This document shows, in pieces, positions 22,040-32,960 of a DNA stretch of 64,000 nucleotides. Source of the stretch: Thozetella sp. PMI_491 (taxonomy: Eukaryota > Ascomycota > Sordariomycetes > Chaetosphaeriales > Chaetosphaeriaceae). A model generated the notes under the pieces. That model was not told the DNA's origin and did no database searches. It saw only the letters and a list, made by a program, of their open reading frames with translations. Where the stretch lies: NCBI GenBank assembly GCA_021432635.1, contig MU270086.1, positions 62,001 to 126,000 of the forward strand. Reading direction: 5' to 3'. The translations under genes were made by a program, and so were the position numbers. Numbering within the stretch: position 1 is the first letter of the stretch; the number at the start of each line of letters is the position of its first letter.

Positions 22040-23463
22040 TCAGCGCCCCGTAACGAGCTTCGTGAGCTGCAGAGCATACCAATCCTGTGCGAGAGAGAAG
22101 AAAAATTATTAGTTAGCATTGTAACATCACTCTGGCAAATCATACACTCACACTCTCAGCTCCAGCTCCGACGGCACGGCCGATACCAAGAAGCTTATAG
22201 ATCCAGGCAGTCGATACCCGCTTGCGGTAAAGCACGGCGTCCTGATCCTTGACCTCCCGGTTGAAGATGACGTTGGCCGGCAAGGCCGGGTTGAGCACGG
22301 CCGGGCGGCCGAGCCCGATCAAGTCACAGTTCCCTCCCGCAACGGCTTCCTCCATCCCCCGCCGGCTCCGAAAGCCGCCCGTCACCATAAGGGGCACGTC
22401 AGGAAAGCTAGTCCGAGCCTTGGCTGCAAATTCGAGGAAGAAGGCCTCCCGAGCCTTGGTACGTTCTGACTTTTCGTCCGGGAAGTTCTCTTGGTGATTC
22501 ACCATCTGGAAGCGCTTCAGCGACGGGCAGGGCAGACAGAACAGGGGAGGCTACTCACCAGAGGATTCTCATAGTCTCCGCCGCTGATCTCGAGGAAGTC
22601 GACCCCAGCAGCCGTGATCAACCTCAACTGCTCGAGGGACGCGGCCATGTCATCCTCGGACTGGTGGTCCACCGAGTTCAGCTTGATCCCCACGCAGAAC
22701 GAGGCGGGAACTGCCTCACGGACCGCCCGGATGATGTCGACGACGAACTTGGCCCGCTTGGCCGGCGTGCCGCCGTACTCGTCCGTCCGGACGTTGCCCT
22801 TGGAGGAGAGGAACTGAGACATGAGGTAGCCATGGGCGCCATGGAGCTCTACCCCCGCAAAGCCGGCCTCGTGTGCCATGCGCGCTGTGTCTTGGAACAG
22901 CCTCGTCACGTGTGCAATGTCCGCATGGGTCATCTCCCGAGGCGTGCCAAAAACCAGGCGAGAGGCTGCCCACGCAGGCCAACTGGTGCCGAGGTTGAGC
23001 GGGATGGGACTCGGGGCCATCGTACAGCTCCAGAGGTTACGCCTTCCGAACCCTTTCATGGACTGGCGTCCAGGATGACAGATCTGCATGATAAGTTTCG
23101 TTTCCTTGCCCTTATAGAGGTCTGCCCATGCTTTCCAGGCCTCGAGGAGCTTCTCTCTGCCCACAGATTCGTCGTAGGCGATGTCCGCTCCACTTCCTGT
23201 GTACCTGACGTCGACCTGAACGTTGCCTGTCGCCCGATTAACATGCCAACCTCAGCAGGCTCTATGCCATTGCAGTCCCGCAACATACCTGTCAACACCA
23301 TCCCCCATCCTGCGTCCGCCCACAGCTTATAGAGCTCCTGTGAGATTTTGCTCGGCATGTAATTGTCCGCCTGGCGTTCCGCCAATGCGGCCTTCACGAG
23401 ACGATTCGGCACCTCCAGCCCACACTTTAGCGTGACCGTGCTTGCGATCTGTAGTTCTGTCAT
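22040..23463 (-). CDS. NADH:flavin oxidoreductase / old yellow enzyme family (four exons)
   Basis: FMN-dependent ene-reductase fold that reduces activated double bonds or quinones using NAD(P)H. Exons are 23289-23463, 22559-23226, 22152-22505 and 22040-22084, with phases agreeing; the product has 413 aa. Seen: an N-terminal NRLVKAALAERQADN that contributes to FMN binding, CHPGRQS, the active-site HGAHGYLMSQFLS with NVRTDEYGG behind it, SGGDYENP, and MVTGGFRSRRGMEEAV that binds the FMN phosphate. These mark the YqjM / 2-enoate-reductase-like branch rather than classical yeast OYE. The last exon is very short (14 residues, ending LVTGR), with a clear GCTAAC branch and CACAG acceptor before it. 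It is separated from the lipoxygenase by 1.9 kb, so co-regulation is only a possibility. Confidence 0.92.
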
Positions 23464-24885
23464 GTTGACTACTGTGAAATGACGACCTGATGGAGACGAT
23501 GGTGTTTACGAGCTTAATCGGGCGGTATCACGCTCAGGACGAGTGGTGCATCGACTCCCATCAATCTGCAATGCTCTTTATACACCGCACGGAATAGGCG
23601 GGAGATGGAGAACAGCTTGCCTTTCGGCTTCATATCTCTCCGAAGTAGTCGAAGTTCATTCTACGGTCCATATTTGGAATGCGATAGCACGGACTGATCA
23701 CAAGCAAGCTCGGCCGTGACGGAGGAAAGCTGAAACTGGCCGAAGCTACAATAAACACGCACGACTCAGAGACATCCCGGAGCGACGAGTCAACAAAACT
23801 GTGGCAAGAGCCTCTGGTCGGTATAAACTACCCGAACGATACCGTTGCACAAATAAGCCTATTCAGCGCGGAACGGAGCCGGCGACGCCCCAGCTAACCA
23901 CGACCGGCGGAGTCGGCTAGAGCCGCGGCCGGCGGAGTCGGCGGAACCCTCCACCATCAACCACTGAGGAAGCTAGTCCCGCATTTCAGCCAGCGCCATA
24001 ACCTTAGGCGTCCGCAAGAACTACCTCGGGCCGAGAAGATTGTAAACCGACAGGAGGATAAGAGGAAACGCACAAGCTCTCAAGCTAGGCCAATAAGCTC
24101 CGCCGGGGGCATTCGAAAGCACTTTAGTCACGACAGGCGAACAAAATATGGATACTTGTACTACAGAATACATAACGAGCAGTTCAAATGACTAAACAAA
24201 TATTACTAGGCCGACCGCCCTATCTAGTGACCAAGGCAGGTTCTGTGACCTGAGATGTGTAGATTTCGGCCGAACTGCAAGAAGGGGGCCTATAGTTTCT
24301 CAGAGATCGTGCGCCTCAAGCAACTGCTAGGGACTTGGAAAGCGCTTGTGCCGCTCGACTGCGCCGCCTGAAACCCTTGAAGCCAGTCGGGACAGGCCGC
24401 TATTGGGTATCTCCTGGCTACGCCATACGGTTAAGCTGTGGCGCCCTCCTCGATATGGTTGGGCTGGTCACACGCATCCTTCCTATTTGCCGAGGGTCTG
24501 GTTAATTGGCCGGAACGGGGCGGTGCCGCATCCCATATATATGTACGAGGAGTACGAGGTATATCGAGACAGTACTGCTATTGACCAAGAGACAATCTGT
24601 ACAGTAGGGACATTGGGGGCCCTTGGCGGTGGGAAGCCACAATCTCGGGAAGGCTGGTCCCGGCGCCTGCCCTTTGGAAATGCCCAGCGATTATCGGTGC
24701 CGATGTCGTTGAACATGTCCAGTCCTTCTTTTTCACCATGGGTCTCCTAAAATCGACCTTCTACCTTGAAGTTCTGCCCTTCGGGGGTGCTGCTTCTCAT
24801 AAGTCTCGTAGTACGAGCACGAGTTGTAATGGTAAGCCTCCAACTACCCGACCTGAATATCAAGGGCTGACCTAGGTGGGAGTAG
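23464..24885. other. Intergenic, with a short direct repeat
   Basis: CCGGCGGAGTCGGC occurs twice, at 23904-23917 and 23929-23942. The stretch 24050-24300 is AT-richer. Part of the right end must hold the first exon or exons of the next gene, but I could not place them with confidence. Confidence 0.4.
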
Positions 24886-24921
24886 TTTGTGGACCGTGAC
24901 GTGCCCGTAAGCGGCTTGCAG

Positions 24922-25905
24922 GATGCAAACAGCACCCGGAGCCCCTGCCCTTCGTCCAATGGTTCCACTATAGGAAGCCAGCAGAGCTATACGCTCTTCT
25001 GCGGCTTAGACATCGCCGGCTACGACTTGATGGCGTACCATGCCGACAACCTCACCACCTGCATCGGCTTGTGCAACCGACACCACCCCAAGTGCTTTGC
25101 GGCCGCGTTCGAGGCATCCCAGGAACATGGCACCGACAACTGCTACCTGAAACGATATGCCCCGACGACTCCCCAGGCGGAGGCGTACGTCATAGACACC
25201 GTGGTCCTCAACGACAACGTAACGTCGAAGCGCGACTGCCCGCAGCTCGGCGCTACCTACCAGGCACCTACATCGGCGGGCCGGGCCTTCAACACGTCCT
25301 GCGGGTTCGATTATGCGCGCGACGATCTGACAGACGCACACGCCGAGTCGCTGGCTGAGTGCATCGACATATGCTCCACTTACGTCGACGGGTCGCAAGG
25401 CTGCGCGGCGGTCTCGTACGAGGCCAAGCAGCTCAACGGCTACAATAACTGCTACCTGAAGAGCCAGTTTTCCACAACCGGGCTAAGTAAGGGGAGTTCC
25501 ATCTTGGTGGATACCGCCTACCTCCTGCCCTCTGATACTAGCAGCCAGCAGGGGTCTACCGCAGCGGCTGGATCCGGAGGGAACAGCACGAGCGGGTCGT
25601 CCGCCGGGACCCTGTCCGCGGCTGCCATCGGCGGTGTTGCCGCGGGCGGTGCTGTAGGTCTAGTGATCATCCTCGCCTTGGGGGTATGCTTGCTCCGGCA
25701 GAGGCGAAGGCTCAGGCGCCTCGAGCAGCAGCAGGCGGAGGGCCACCCGACGGGCCCTATCGAATATCTCCCACCTCTTGTTGACCAGGGAACTCCCAGA
25801 GAGCTGAAAGCAGAAGAGATACGGCACTACCTTCCGGAGTTTGAGTCCCCGGGTCGGAGAACTGAGCTCGACACGGTGAGACCCGTCGAGATGCCCACCT
25901 TCTAA
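24922..25905 (+). CDS. Single-pass membrane protein with two PAN/apple-like repeats (5' end unresolved)
   Basis: The open frame reaches back to 24886 but begins without ATG, so at least one upstream exon, probably with the signal peptide, is missing from this model. Acceptors at 24885 (GTAG) and 24921 (TTGCAG) are both in phase; the second is drawn. The ectodomain has two similar Cys modules: LFCGLDIAGYDL...CYLKR, then SCGFDYARDDL...CYLKS. Each shares a CG(L/F)D start, an LxxCIxxC core and a CYLK end. A Ser/Gly/Thr-rich stalk follows, then one TM helix (GGVAAGGAVGLVIILALGV), a basic stop-transfer RQRRRLRR, and a cytosolic tail of about 70 aa. PAN/apple folds bind carbohydrate or protein, so a surface sensor or adhesion role is plausible but not shown. 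Confidence 0.7.
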   Translation, partial: DANSTRSPCPSSNGSTIGSQQSYTLFCGLDIAGYDLMAYHADNLTTCIGLCNRHHPKCFAAAFEASQEHGTDNCYLKRYAPTTPQAEAYVIDTVVLNDNVTSKRDCPQLGATYQAPTSAGRAFNTSCGFDYARDDLTDAHAESLAECIDICSTYVDGSQGCAAVSYEAKQLNGYNNCYLKSQFSTTGLSKGSSILVDTAYLLPSDTSSQQGSTAAAGSGGNSTSGSSAGTLSAAAIGGVAAGGAVGLVIILALGVCLLRQRRRLRRLEQQQAEGHPTGPIEYLPPLVDQGTPRELKAEEIRHYLPEFESPGRRTELDTVRPVEMPTF

Positions 25906-26636
25906 ATAGCCCGTGCTGCTTAGGCTGCGGGCATCTTTGGCTCTGTATGGTGTAAGAACACGAATAATAAGCAATATCGATGCGGATATCAAAGGCGGCT
26001 CTGCAAGCTCGAGCGGTCGTTGCCTGGGAGTGTAAATACGAAGGTGAACCTTGGGAAATATAGCCCTCTCTATGTATATACTCCATGCTCCCAGGCAGGC
26101 TCTTCGCTGCTGGGCCACGAGTCTACCGCATGCCGACCATCGACCATGGCGGGGAGACATGTCATGTCTCTCTCTCATAGCACTAAAGCACACCAGGACG
26201 TTAGACCCACGGTGCAGACAATCGCATTGTCGAGTCACTGAGACATGCGGGGGGCGGAGGTGGAATTGTGATCATTTATATGTACTCATATGTACTCCCG
26301 CAAAGAGGATGGCGGCACCGCCCGCTCGCCTAATATATACCCCATTCTGGCGCCCATGCAAGGCGAAGCCTGGAGTTAGAAATAAGATCTAGTGGGCTTC
26401 CCACCGACCCCCCAAGACGGATTCAGTCTATGGTGCAGCCGCATGCTTTCGTTCGGCGTGTGATGCGACTTTCGATCATATCGTTAATATAAGGTAGGTA
26501 TGTTGTAATATCATGCCGAGAAAACAAGACTCGTTAGATATCGCGCCGACTCCCTCGGTATGGCTCCCCGTGGTATCTCAAATCCTCCACATCCCCCCCC
26601 CCCCTTGCTTTCGATCCTATCGTCTTGAGCGTACCA
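25906..26636. other. Intergenic between convergent membrane-protein genes
   Basis: Shared 3' region. It contains a C12 run at 26593-26604. No gene is seen. Confidence 0.4.
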
Positions 26637-27720
26637 TTATGAACCTTCCAGTTCCCACCTAGGGGCATCGGGGTTCGGGTTGTGCTTCGTGTTGGCCGGC
26701 TGTGCGCTCGTCCCGTCAAGTTGGTATCGCTCAGTTTCGGTGTCGAGTTGGTACCGCTCCTTCTGTATGTTCTGGGCGTATAGGGTGTTCGGCATCGGCT
26801 GCTGCTGGACATCGCTGTATCCTCCCGAGGGAGGAGGGGCATATCCGCCGCCAGCTGCCGCGTCGGCTCTCTTCTTCCGCCGGAACAGGAGGAAAGCGGC
26901 AAGTGCCAGCAGCGCTACCACGGCGACGATACCGACCACGATACCTGCAATGGCGCCGGATCCCAAGCCACTGCTCTGGGCCGCAGGAGAATCTGACTGG
27001 GCTCCAGCGCTGGTCGTGCCTGAGCTGGAGCTGCCGGTCGAGGTTGAGCTTGTGCTGGACTCTGGCGCGACCTGCAGTATCGGGTTAGCGGTTTGCCACA
27101 CATGCCATCGCAAGACTGTCCGCCCTCCTGCGCAGCCGTGTCATCAAGACTGACCTGGATGAACTTGATACCCCAGGCCTCGAGGCCCTCAGCTGTCGAA
27201 GGCGTGCGCGTCACGGGCTGTTGGGTCGAGGACGACAGATCCGTGATGACACCAGTCCAGACGGCGCCGGCTGTAGCCGTCGCGTGGCAGCCATACTGGT
27301 GGTCCCTGCACATAAACGAGAAGACATTTCCGGTCACACTGCAACGCGTCAGCTTCTAGGCTTGCTCAGGGCCACAAGGCAGGCTGGGACGACGAACCTG
27401 GGGCAGCACGTCACGGAGCTGATAGCAGCACCGTCCTTGGCGGTGGTTCCCGTCGCGCAAGCGGTAGTGTAGCCCGAAGGACAGTTGCCGTCGGTCCGGT
27501 AGGGGACGTTTATGGTGAATGAAGGCGGGAAGCAGACGCCGGACGGGGCGTTGCCGGTGAGCACGGGGGTCGGGGTCCCGTAAAGATTACTGAAGTAGCC
27601 GCCGCCTAGCAGGGCACGGTAGTAGTTGGTAGTAGCAAAGCACGAGGTGGGAGCGGTCCAGGTCGACGCAAGCGTCGGCAGCGTAGCCGGATCGATCGGC
27701 GTCACGGTCGACGACGACAT
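26637..27720 (-). CDS. Stalked single-pass plasma-membrane protein (three exons), function unknown
   Basis: Exons 27398-27720, 27155-27338 and 26637-27071 on the minus strand give 313 aa with consistent phases. The first donor is the weaker GTTCGT, with GCTGAC branch and TTGCAG acceptor. There is no classical signal peptide after the ATG (MSSSTVTPIDPATLPTLAS). A Cys-containing ectodomain of about 160 aa follows (CFPPSF, CPSGYTTAC, SVTCCP, CRDHQYGCHATATA). Next come a Ser/Thr stalk, one TM segment (GAIAGIVVGIVAVVALLALAAF), a basic RRKKR stop and a Pro/Tyr/Gln-rich tail. Fungi have many such type III membrane proteins with YTTAC and CC motifs and no known function. The tail contains two near-identical YQLD motifs (KERYQLDTE, TERYQLDGT). 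Confidence 0.75.
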
Positions 27721-29937
27721 GGCGAACAGCCGGATGGGGATATGTAGAAGCGCAGGCGCAGGCGAGGAGCTAACCAAGCTCACGGGACGACGGAGACACA
27801 CATTCGATGCGGGAGGGAAGATGCGGAAGGAATTGGGCCCGGAGGGCAGACAGGGCAAGGGCAGTGAGTATATCGACGACACGGCGATCGGGTCCCCGGC
27901 AATCGCTCGGCCCCTCTGGCGCCTCTAGGACTAATAGTACTATGAAGGGTTTCCACCTACGCTGACGCTCCTCTCTTCTCCTCCCCCCTTACCCGGGCTA
28001 AGAAGGAGCCCGTCCTTCTATTCCCTGCACTGCTTTGGCCCGGGACCGCTGACGAGGCCGTGCTTCATGTCGGCTGGGCTGCATGGTTGCATGCCGCTGC
28101 ATGCTTCATGTGGGCTCCCTGCCCATCATGGGGGTGGAGCGGCGCAGCAGAGTAGTGTGTCGGCCTAGTACAAGAAAAGGAGCGGCGCGCCGGGACAGGA
28201 GCAGGAATATCCAGCGCAGCACCCAGCAACCAGCCAACAACACACCCGGCGGCAGAGTACCGTGTGTAGTAGGCAGCGGGACTGCTGGGGGAGGTGCGAT
28301 GGCACGCCACTCGTTTTGCCTGTGCGTGGGGCTCCCAAATCTCCTGCGCTCTGCGGCAGGGGCGCGCTAATTATGTGGGCTGCCATTCTGCCGCAGGCCA
28401 ATCCTGGGCATTGGGGCAGGGGCTTAGGCCGGGGCTCTACTTCCTTCTGTCAGACGAAGCCCACAGGGCCAGCCAATAAGCGCGGTTTCTCCAGTGGGGC
28501 TCAGGGACGGGGCCGGGGTTCGAAATGGTCTAGCCGGCCTAGTAACCAAAGGCCCCTTGCCCGTCGGCTGCTCATAGGCGGTGTTTCGCGCTTTAGAGTC
28601 CACAGTGCTCGTCTTGTCAACCTTAGGCGCGGTTTCTCAAAATAAAACCAACAGAAAACTCGACTGAGTACAGCGATGGCCCGACGAGGTTGGTGCTCGT
28701 CATCGCTCGATCACCCCACCTTCGGAATTGCTCACTTTTCGTTCACATGTTGTGTTCCGTACTGTACTGCCCACACAATCCACCTGCGAGCAGCAGGAGG
28801 ATTCCTCATACAAAAGGCGGCTCCCCGTTTGAGGGCATCTTGATTGCAATCTCGATCCTCCGTCTTTACGCCAGAACTGACAACTGGCGGTGGAAGGAGT
28901 GTGCGTGGTGGGATTCTACATAGTACGTAGCTCTACATACTACGTAGCGGGGTTGGGGTGGGCGTATTTTTTGTTCTCCACCAACCTTTTTCAGCGCTGC
29001 CTGGCCATGGGCCCGGGAAGAGCCTGCTTCTTGGCCATTCGCTCCTTCCCCCCCCCCCCCCCCCTTTGGTCCAAACCCTGCTAGAGGGCTTCACGGAAGG
29101 ACAGAGTTGCCGTGTCACCGCCACCTGGAGCCTCATGGACGAGCCGATCGCTGCAGGCTTGGCCCTCGCAACAGGGCGATGGGCTGCTCTCATTTCTCCA
29201 TCCCGTCATACTGCATGCTTTCCGTACTGCCACTATCCGGCCGGTTGGATGGCAAATGCTCACGCTGCTCATGCTGCCTACGCTGACAGGCTCCCGTCCC
29301 CCTTCGCTCATCGCCCGCTTGCTCGTGCGGCCTGCCTGCCCTCTTCCCATTTTACTCTTCCTCGCTCCGTGTAACTCCTCTGGCGCTCCCATCGGAGATG
29401 AGCGAGCCGCATTAGACCTGCCGGGCCAGATGGATGCTAAACTTTAATGAGTGCTGGTGACAGCACCAGTGTCGGCGCGGTCTGTACAATGGTGTTGGGG
29501 TTGGTCATACTTTACCACCACAGGTTCCATCCGTGCTCCATGGTCCCCGGCGGCCAAGACCACTAGCCGCCACACTGAAGGTTCGTTTATTGGCCGCTCT
29601 GGCCCGTTCGTATCCCCGCCCGATCTGGTTCAGGCAAGCCCCGACTAAATCAGTCAGGTCGTTGTGACTGCCCGCCTGCGCCGCTCTGAATTTAAGCCCT
29701 TTAGCTTACCCCCTATTTTGTCTCGCGGCGCCGCTGGCCCGCCCCCCCCGTTCAGCCCCAGCCAGAACCAATGTGGTTGACAAAGACGCATTGCTAGCCC
29801 CCAAAGCTGAGGTCACCGAACACCTGTCGCGAGCTCGTCACGACATGGACCTTTAGTGCTCGATTCTTCCCGCACTCCTTTGCCCTCCAGCAACGAACCT
29901 CACGCCTGGCAACAGCGTTCACTAGACGTTCACCAAG
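27721..29937. other. Long GC-rich intergenic region
   Basis: No gene is supported. It holds a C18 run at 29048-29065 and a small inverted repeat at 28924-28946 (TACGTAG...CTACGTA). The last 150 bases are the leader of the mannosyltransferase gene. Confidence 0.45.
29048..29065 (+). repeat. Homopolymer C18
   Basis: An uninterrupted run of 18 C in an intergenic region. Its length in the genome is uncertain because such runs are error-prone. Confidence 0.8.
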
Positions 29938-31279
29938 ATGCACCAGCACGAGCCCGCAGGGACCTCCTACTTCGTGGTACGGATTCCCGTGCCCAAGTCG
30001 GTGCCTTGGCGTCAGCACCGGAAACTCACCTCGATCGCGGCCGCGCTCCTCATCCTCTCCTTCGTCTGGATGTACCGCGTGCTCGTCGTAGAAACTCCCG
30101 GCTACTATGACACGTCAGGCGGCGGCAACCGCCTGCCCGACGAGCCATCGCGCGTCCAGCCGCCTCCTCAGCAAGCACCGCCGCCGCCGCCCGTCACCGT
30201 CACTGTCACGGTGACGTCGACGTCGACTCCCGCCACAGCCTCGAAGTCCCCCGACAGGGAACGCCCGAACCCTTTCACTGACCTCAGTCGCATCATCCCT
30301 CCCAAGATCTGGCAGATCGTGCTGCCCAAGGAGAAGGGCGACAAGAAGCCCATCAACCGGGACATGCTCAAAGACTCGACCTCTTGGCTCGCGCTGAACC
30401 CTGATTACACCTAGTAAGCACCAGTCCCTCCCTTCCCTTTTAAATGTGCCCACCCACCCCTGCCATCTCCACCCCTTGGCGACGCGATGCGAATGGCGTC
30501 GGATCGCGGGGGAGGGGAGATAAGCTCGCGTGGATTGCGTAACCCTTTCCATCTTCCGGCATCTCGCCCTCAGCGCTAACTTTGCTGCCTGCAGCACCCT
30601 CGTCGGCGAAAAGGGAGGTAACGACTTCGTTCACGAGTACTATGGCAACGAGCCCGAGGTCGTCAAAGCCTACGAGGACCTCCGCAATGTGGGCATGAAG
30701 TCAGATCTCCTCCGCTACCTCGTCCTTTACACCGAAGGCGGCGTCTACACCGACACCGACACCGAGGCGCTCAAGTCCATCGACATCTGGGTGCCCGAGC
30801 AGTACCGGAACAAGGCCCGCTTGGTCGTCGGCATCGAGTTTGACCGCCGCGACGGCGGCGCGTGGGCCGACATCCCCCACTGGCTGCAGTTTTGCCAGTG
30901 GACCATCGCGGCCGCCCCTGGTCACCCCGTCTTCGAGAAGATGGTCAACCGCGTGGTCCGGTCGCTTAAGGACCTCTCGGCTCAGCACAAGGTCCCCATC
31001 AGCGACCTGAAGCCGGGCAGCTTCGACGTCATGAACTCGACCGGCCCCGCCGCTTGGACCGACGTCGTCTTCGAGCAGCTACAAGAATACGACCCGTCCC
31101 TCAAGGACACCAAGGACCTTTCTTTCATGACCGAGCCCAGGCTCATCGGTGATATCCTCGTCCTCACCATCGACGGATTCGGCATGGGCCAGTCTCATTC
31201 CAAGAGCACCAACGACGGCTCCATCCCTGCCGCGGCTCTGATGAAGCACAACTTCCACGGTTCATGGAGAGGCGACTAA
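29938..31279 (+). CDS. GT32 family Och1-like alpha-1,6-mannosyltransferase (two exons)
   Basis: Golgi type II membrane enzyme of the Och1/GT32 family, which adds mannose to N-glycan cores or sphingolipids. Exons are 29938-30413 and 30595-31279; the 181-bp intron has GTAAGC, GCTAAC and CTGCAG. The product has 386 aa. There is a short cytosolic N-terminus, a TM anchor (about residues 30-48), then a Pro-rich stem with a VTVTVT/STST run. The catalytic domain starts at IPPKIWQIVLP. YTDTDTEAL contains the metal-binding DxD (D212, D214) after the LLRYLVLYTEGGVY strand typical of GT32. The C-terminus is ALMKHNFHGSWRGD. It could be the outer-chain initiator or one of several Och1 paralogues, so no gene symbol is assigned. 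Confidence 0.9.
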
Positions 31280-32960
31280 TGGGAACGGACATCCCGGGGT
31301 AACACGGCTTATGATTCTAAAGAGGGAAAGAAAAACCAACAAAACGGGGGATTGGACAGGCCCCGGAAGGCGTTTGCAGTGGACGATTTAGGGCGTTGCA
31401 TTGGTCATGACCTGTATACAAGACGCATGTATGTAATGATATCCAAACATTGACGAATACCCAGGGCAGAGGTGCGTGTGGGCACCTACCTACCCGTTCA
31501 CCGTTCCAGGGGCCCAACGCTTTGGTGATGTTCTTTGTCCCGCTTTGGTGTTTTAACCCACCTGTCTTACCTGGCGAGCCCGCAACCGTTCCGAGGATCC
31601 CGCATCTCGAAGCTTCGTTCTTTGTCTCGCTCCTGGATCGCAACCCACCGGAGCTCCCTGCTTAGCGAGCCCGGCCCCTGGGACCTAGAGAGGTACCGGC
31701 TCGCTATTCATAGAGCATAGATCCCACACCTTGTCGTTCGTTCTTTGTCTCGCTTCTAGATTGCACCCCCACCTGTGCCTATCTTGCAAGCTCGGCACCT
31801 CAGGCCCTTAGGCAAGCCACCAAGTCACTATTCAGGGCCGCATTTCGTCATTCGTTCTTGATCTTGCCCCTAGATCAAAACCCACCGGGCTACCTACGGA
31901 GTATCAAGCTCAGCGCCAAGCGGCTAGCTGCCGAGATTCCACCCTGCACTTGTTCTTTACTTGTCTCGCTCACTCCTAGACTATGTCCCCGCCTGTCCTA
32001 CTTTGCAGAGGAGAACCAAGCTTGTTGATTGCCAAGGTTGGGTGTGGCTGCTTGGCGGCTGCTCATCCCAACTCCACGAGGCACGTCTCGCATGATTAAT
32101 CCTCGGGGGTTCGTCCTCGTGAAACACGTAAGCAGATCGCTGTCGGCACTGGCGGCCACGACGTCATTCGCCGCCCAGGCCTCATCTCATCATGACCCCG
32201 ATGGCTAGCATTTTGTTTTGCTTGGCACGAATACAGTCGATCGACGCACTCGGCATAACAAGGTCGCTGGAGAAGACGCCGGAGGGTGTCGAGGAAGGGA
32301 ACCGCCCCGAGGGCCGGGTGAGGGGCCGAAGGAATGCAGCTCAAAGCATACCAACGCCCCGTGCCCTCCAGCCTCCCTTGGGCAGATCAATCAGAGAGCC
32401 CTGCTTCTACCCGGTCGACTCGCTGCTGAAACAGGCTCTCTAGGCCACCTCGAAGCTGGCCATCGGAAGGGGCCCACTCCCGCCTTTGTGGTTCCGTGCA
32501 CACCCACGAGGGGCGAGAGGGGGGAGCAAGTGCCAGCTTCAAGACCGTCCCAGACCGCTTCAACCTTCTGCGAGGCTGTGCCACACAGGCGGTGGGACTA
32601 GAGCCAGGCTGATACAGACATGTCCGTCCGAGACCTATCACCCCGTCTCATTACTATCGAGTCCTTCCTATCGTCATCGCTGTTGCGGTCTGCGACCGAC
32701 TCGTTAAGTCTAAGCGACCGCGTGACGTGATTGGTCAAGATAGCCGACGTAGTTCAGCTCTAGTGGCACTGGTCCCCCGGACCCCGCAAATGGCTGCGCT
32801 CTGGAGGTTCCCGATCCGGCCGTCGAGGGCGGGAGGCCTGGGAAGTTCAGGTGGCTATCTTGGTCTGATGAGGCACTCTGGAGCGAGGTCCTGTATCTCT
32901 TCCTCCGTGCTCCAGGTGATACCTCCAGATGCGTAGCAGTGCTGGGATGAAGTCGTCGCC
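31280..32960. other. Intergenic, containing a decayed tandem repeat
   Basis: No gene is seen. The first 750 bases hold the repeat listed separately; the rest is the upstream region of the zinc-cluster regulator. Confidence 0.5.
31523..32035 (+). repeat. Degenerate tandem repeat, about five units of 85-120 bp
   Basis: Each unit opens with a version of TTCGTTCTTTGTCTCGCTC, followed by CCTAGAT, ACCCACCTGT, GCAAGCTCGG and a C-rich part. Units start near 31523, 31616, 31734, 31846 and 31950. They differ by many substitutions and small indels, so the duplication is old. No reading frame is shared between units. Confidence 0.6.

Noticed and set aside
22040-23463. Biosynthetic cluster around the lipoxygenase and OYE genes
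   Set aside because: There is no PKS, NRPS, terpene synthase, P450 or transporter nearby, and the two genes are 1.9 kb apart. Physical closeness alone is not enough.
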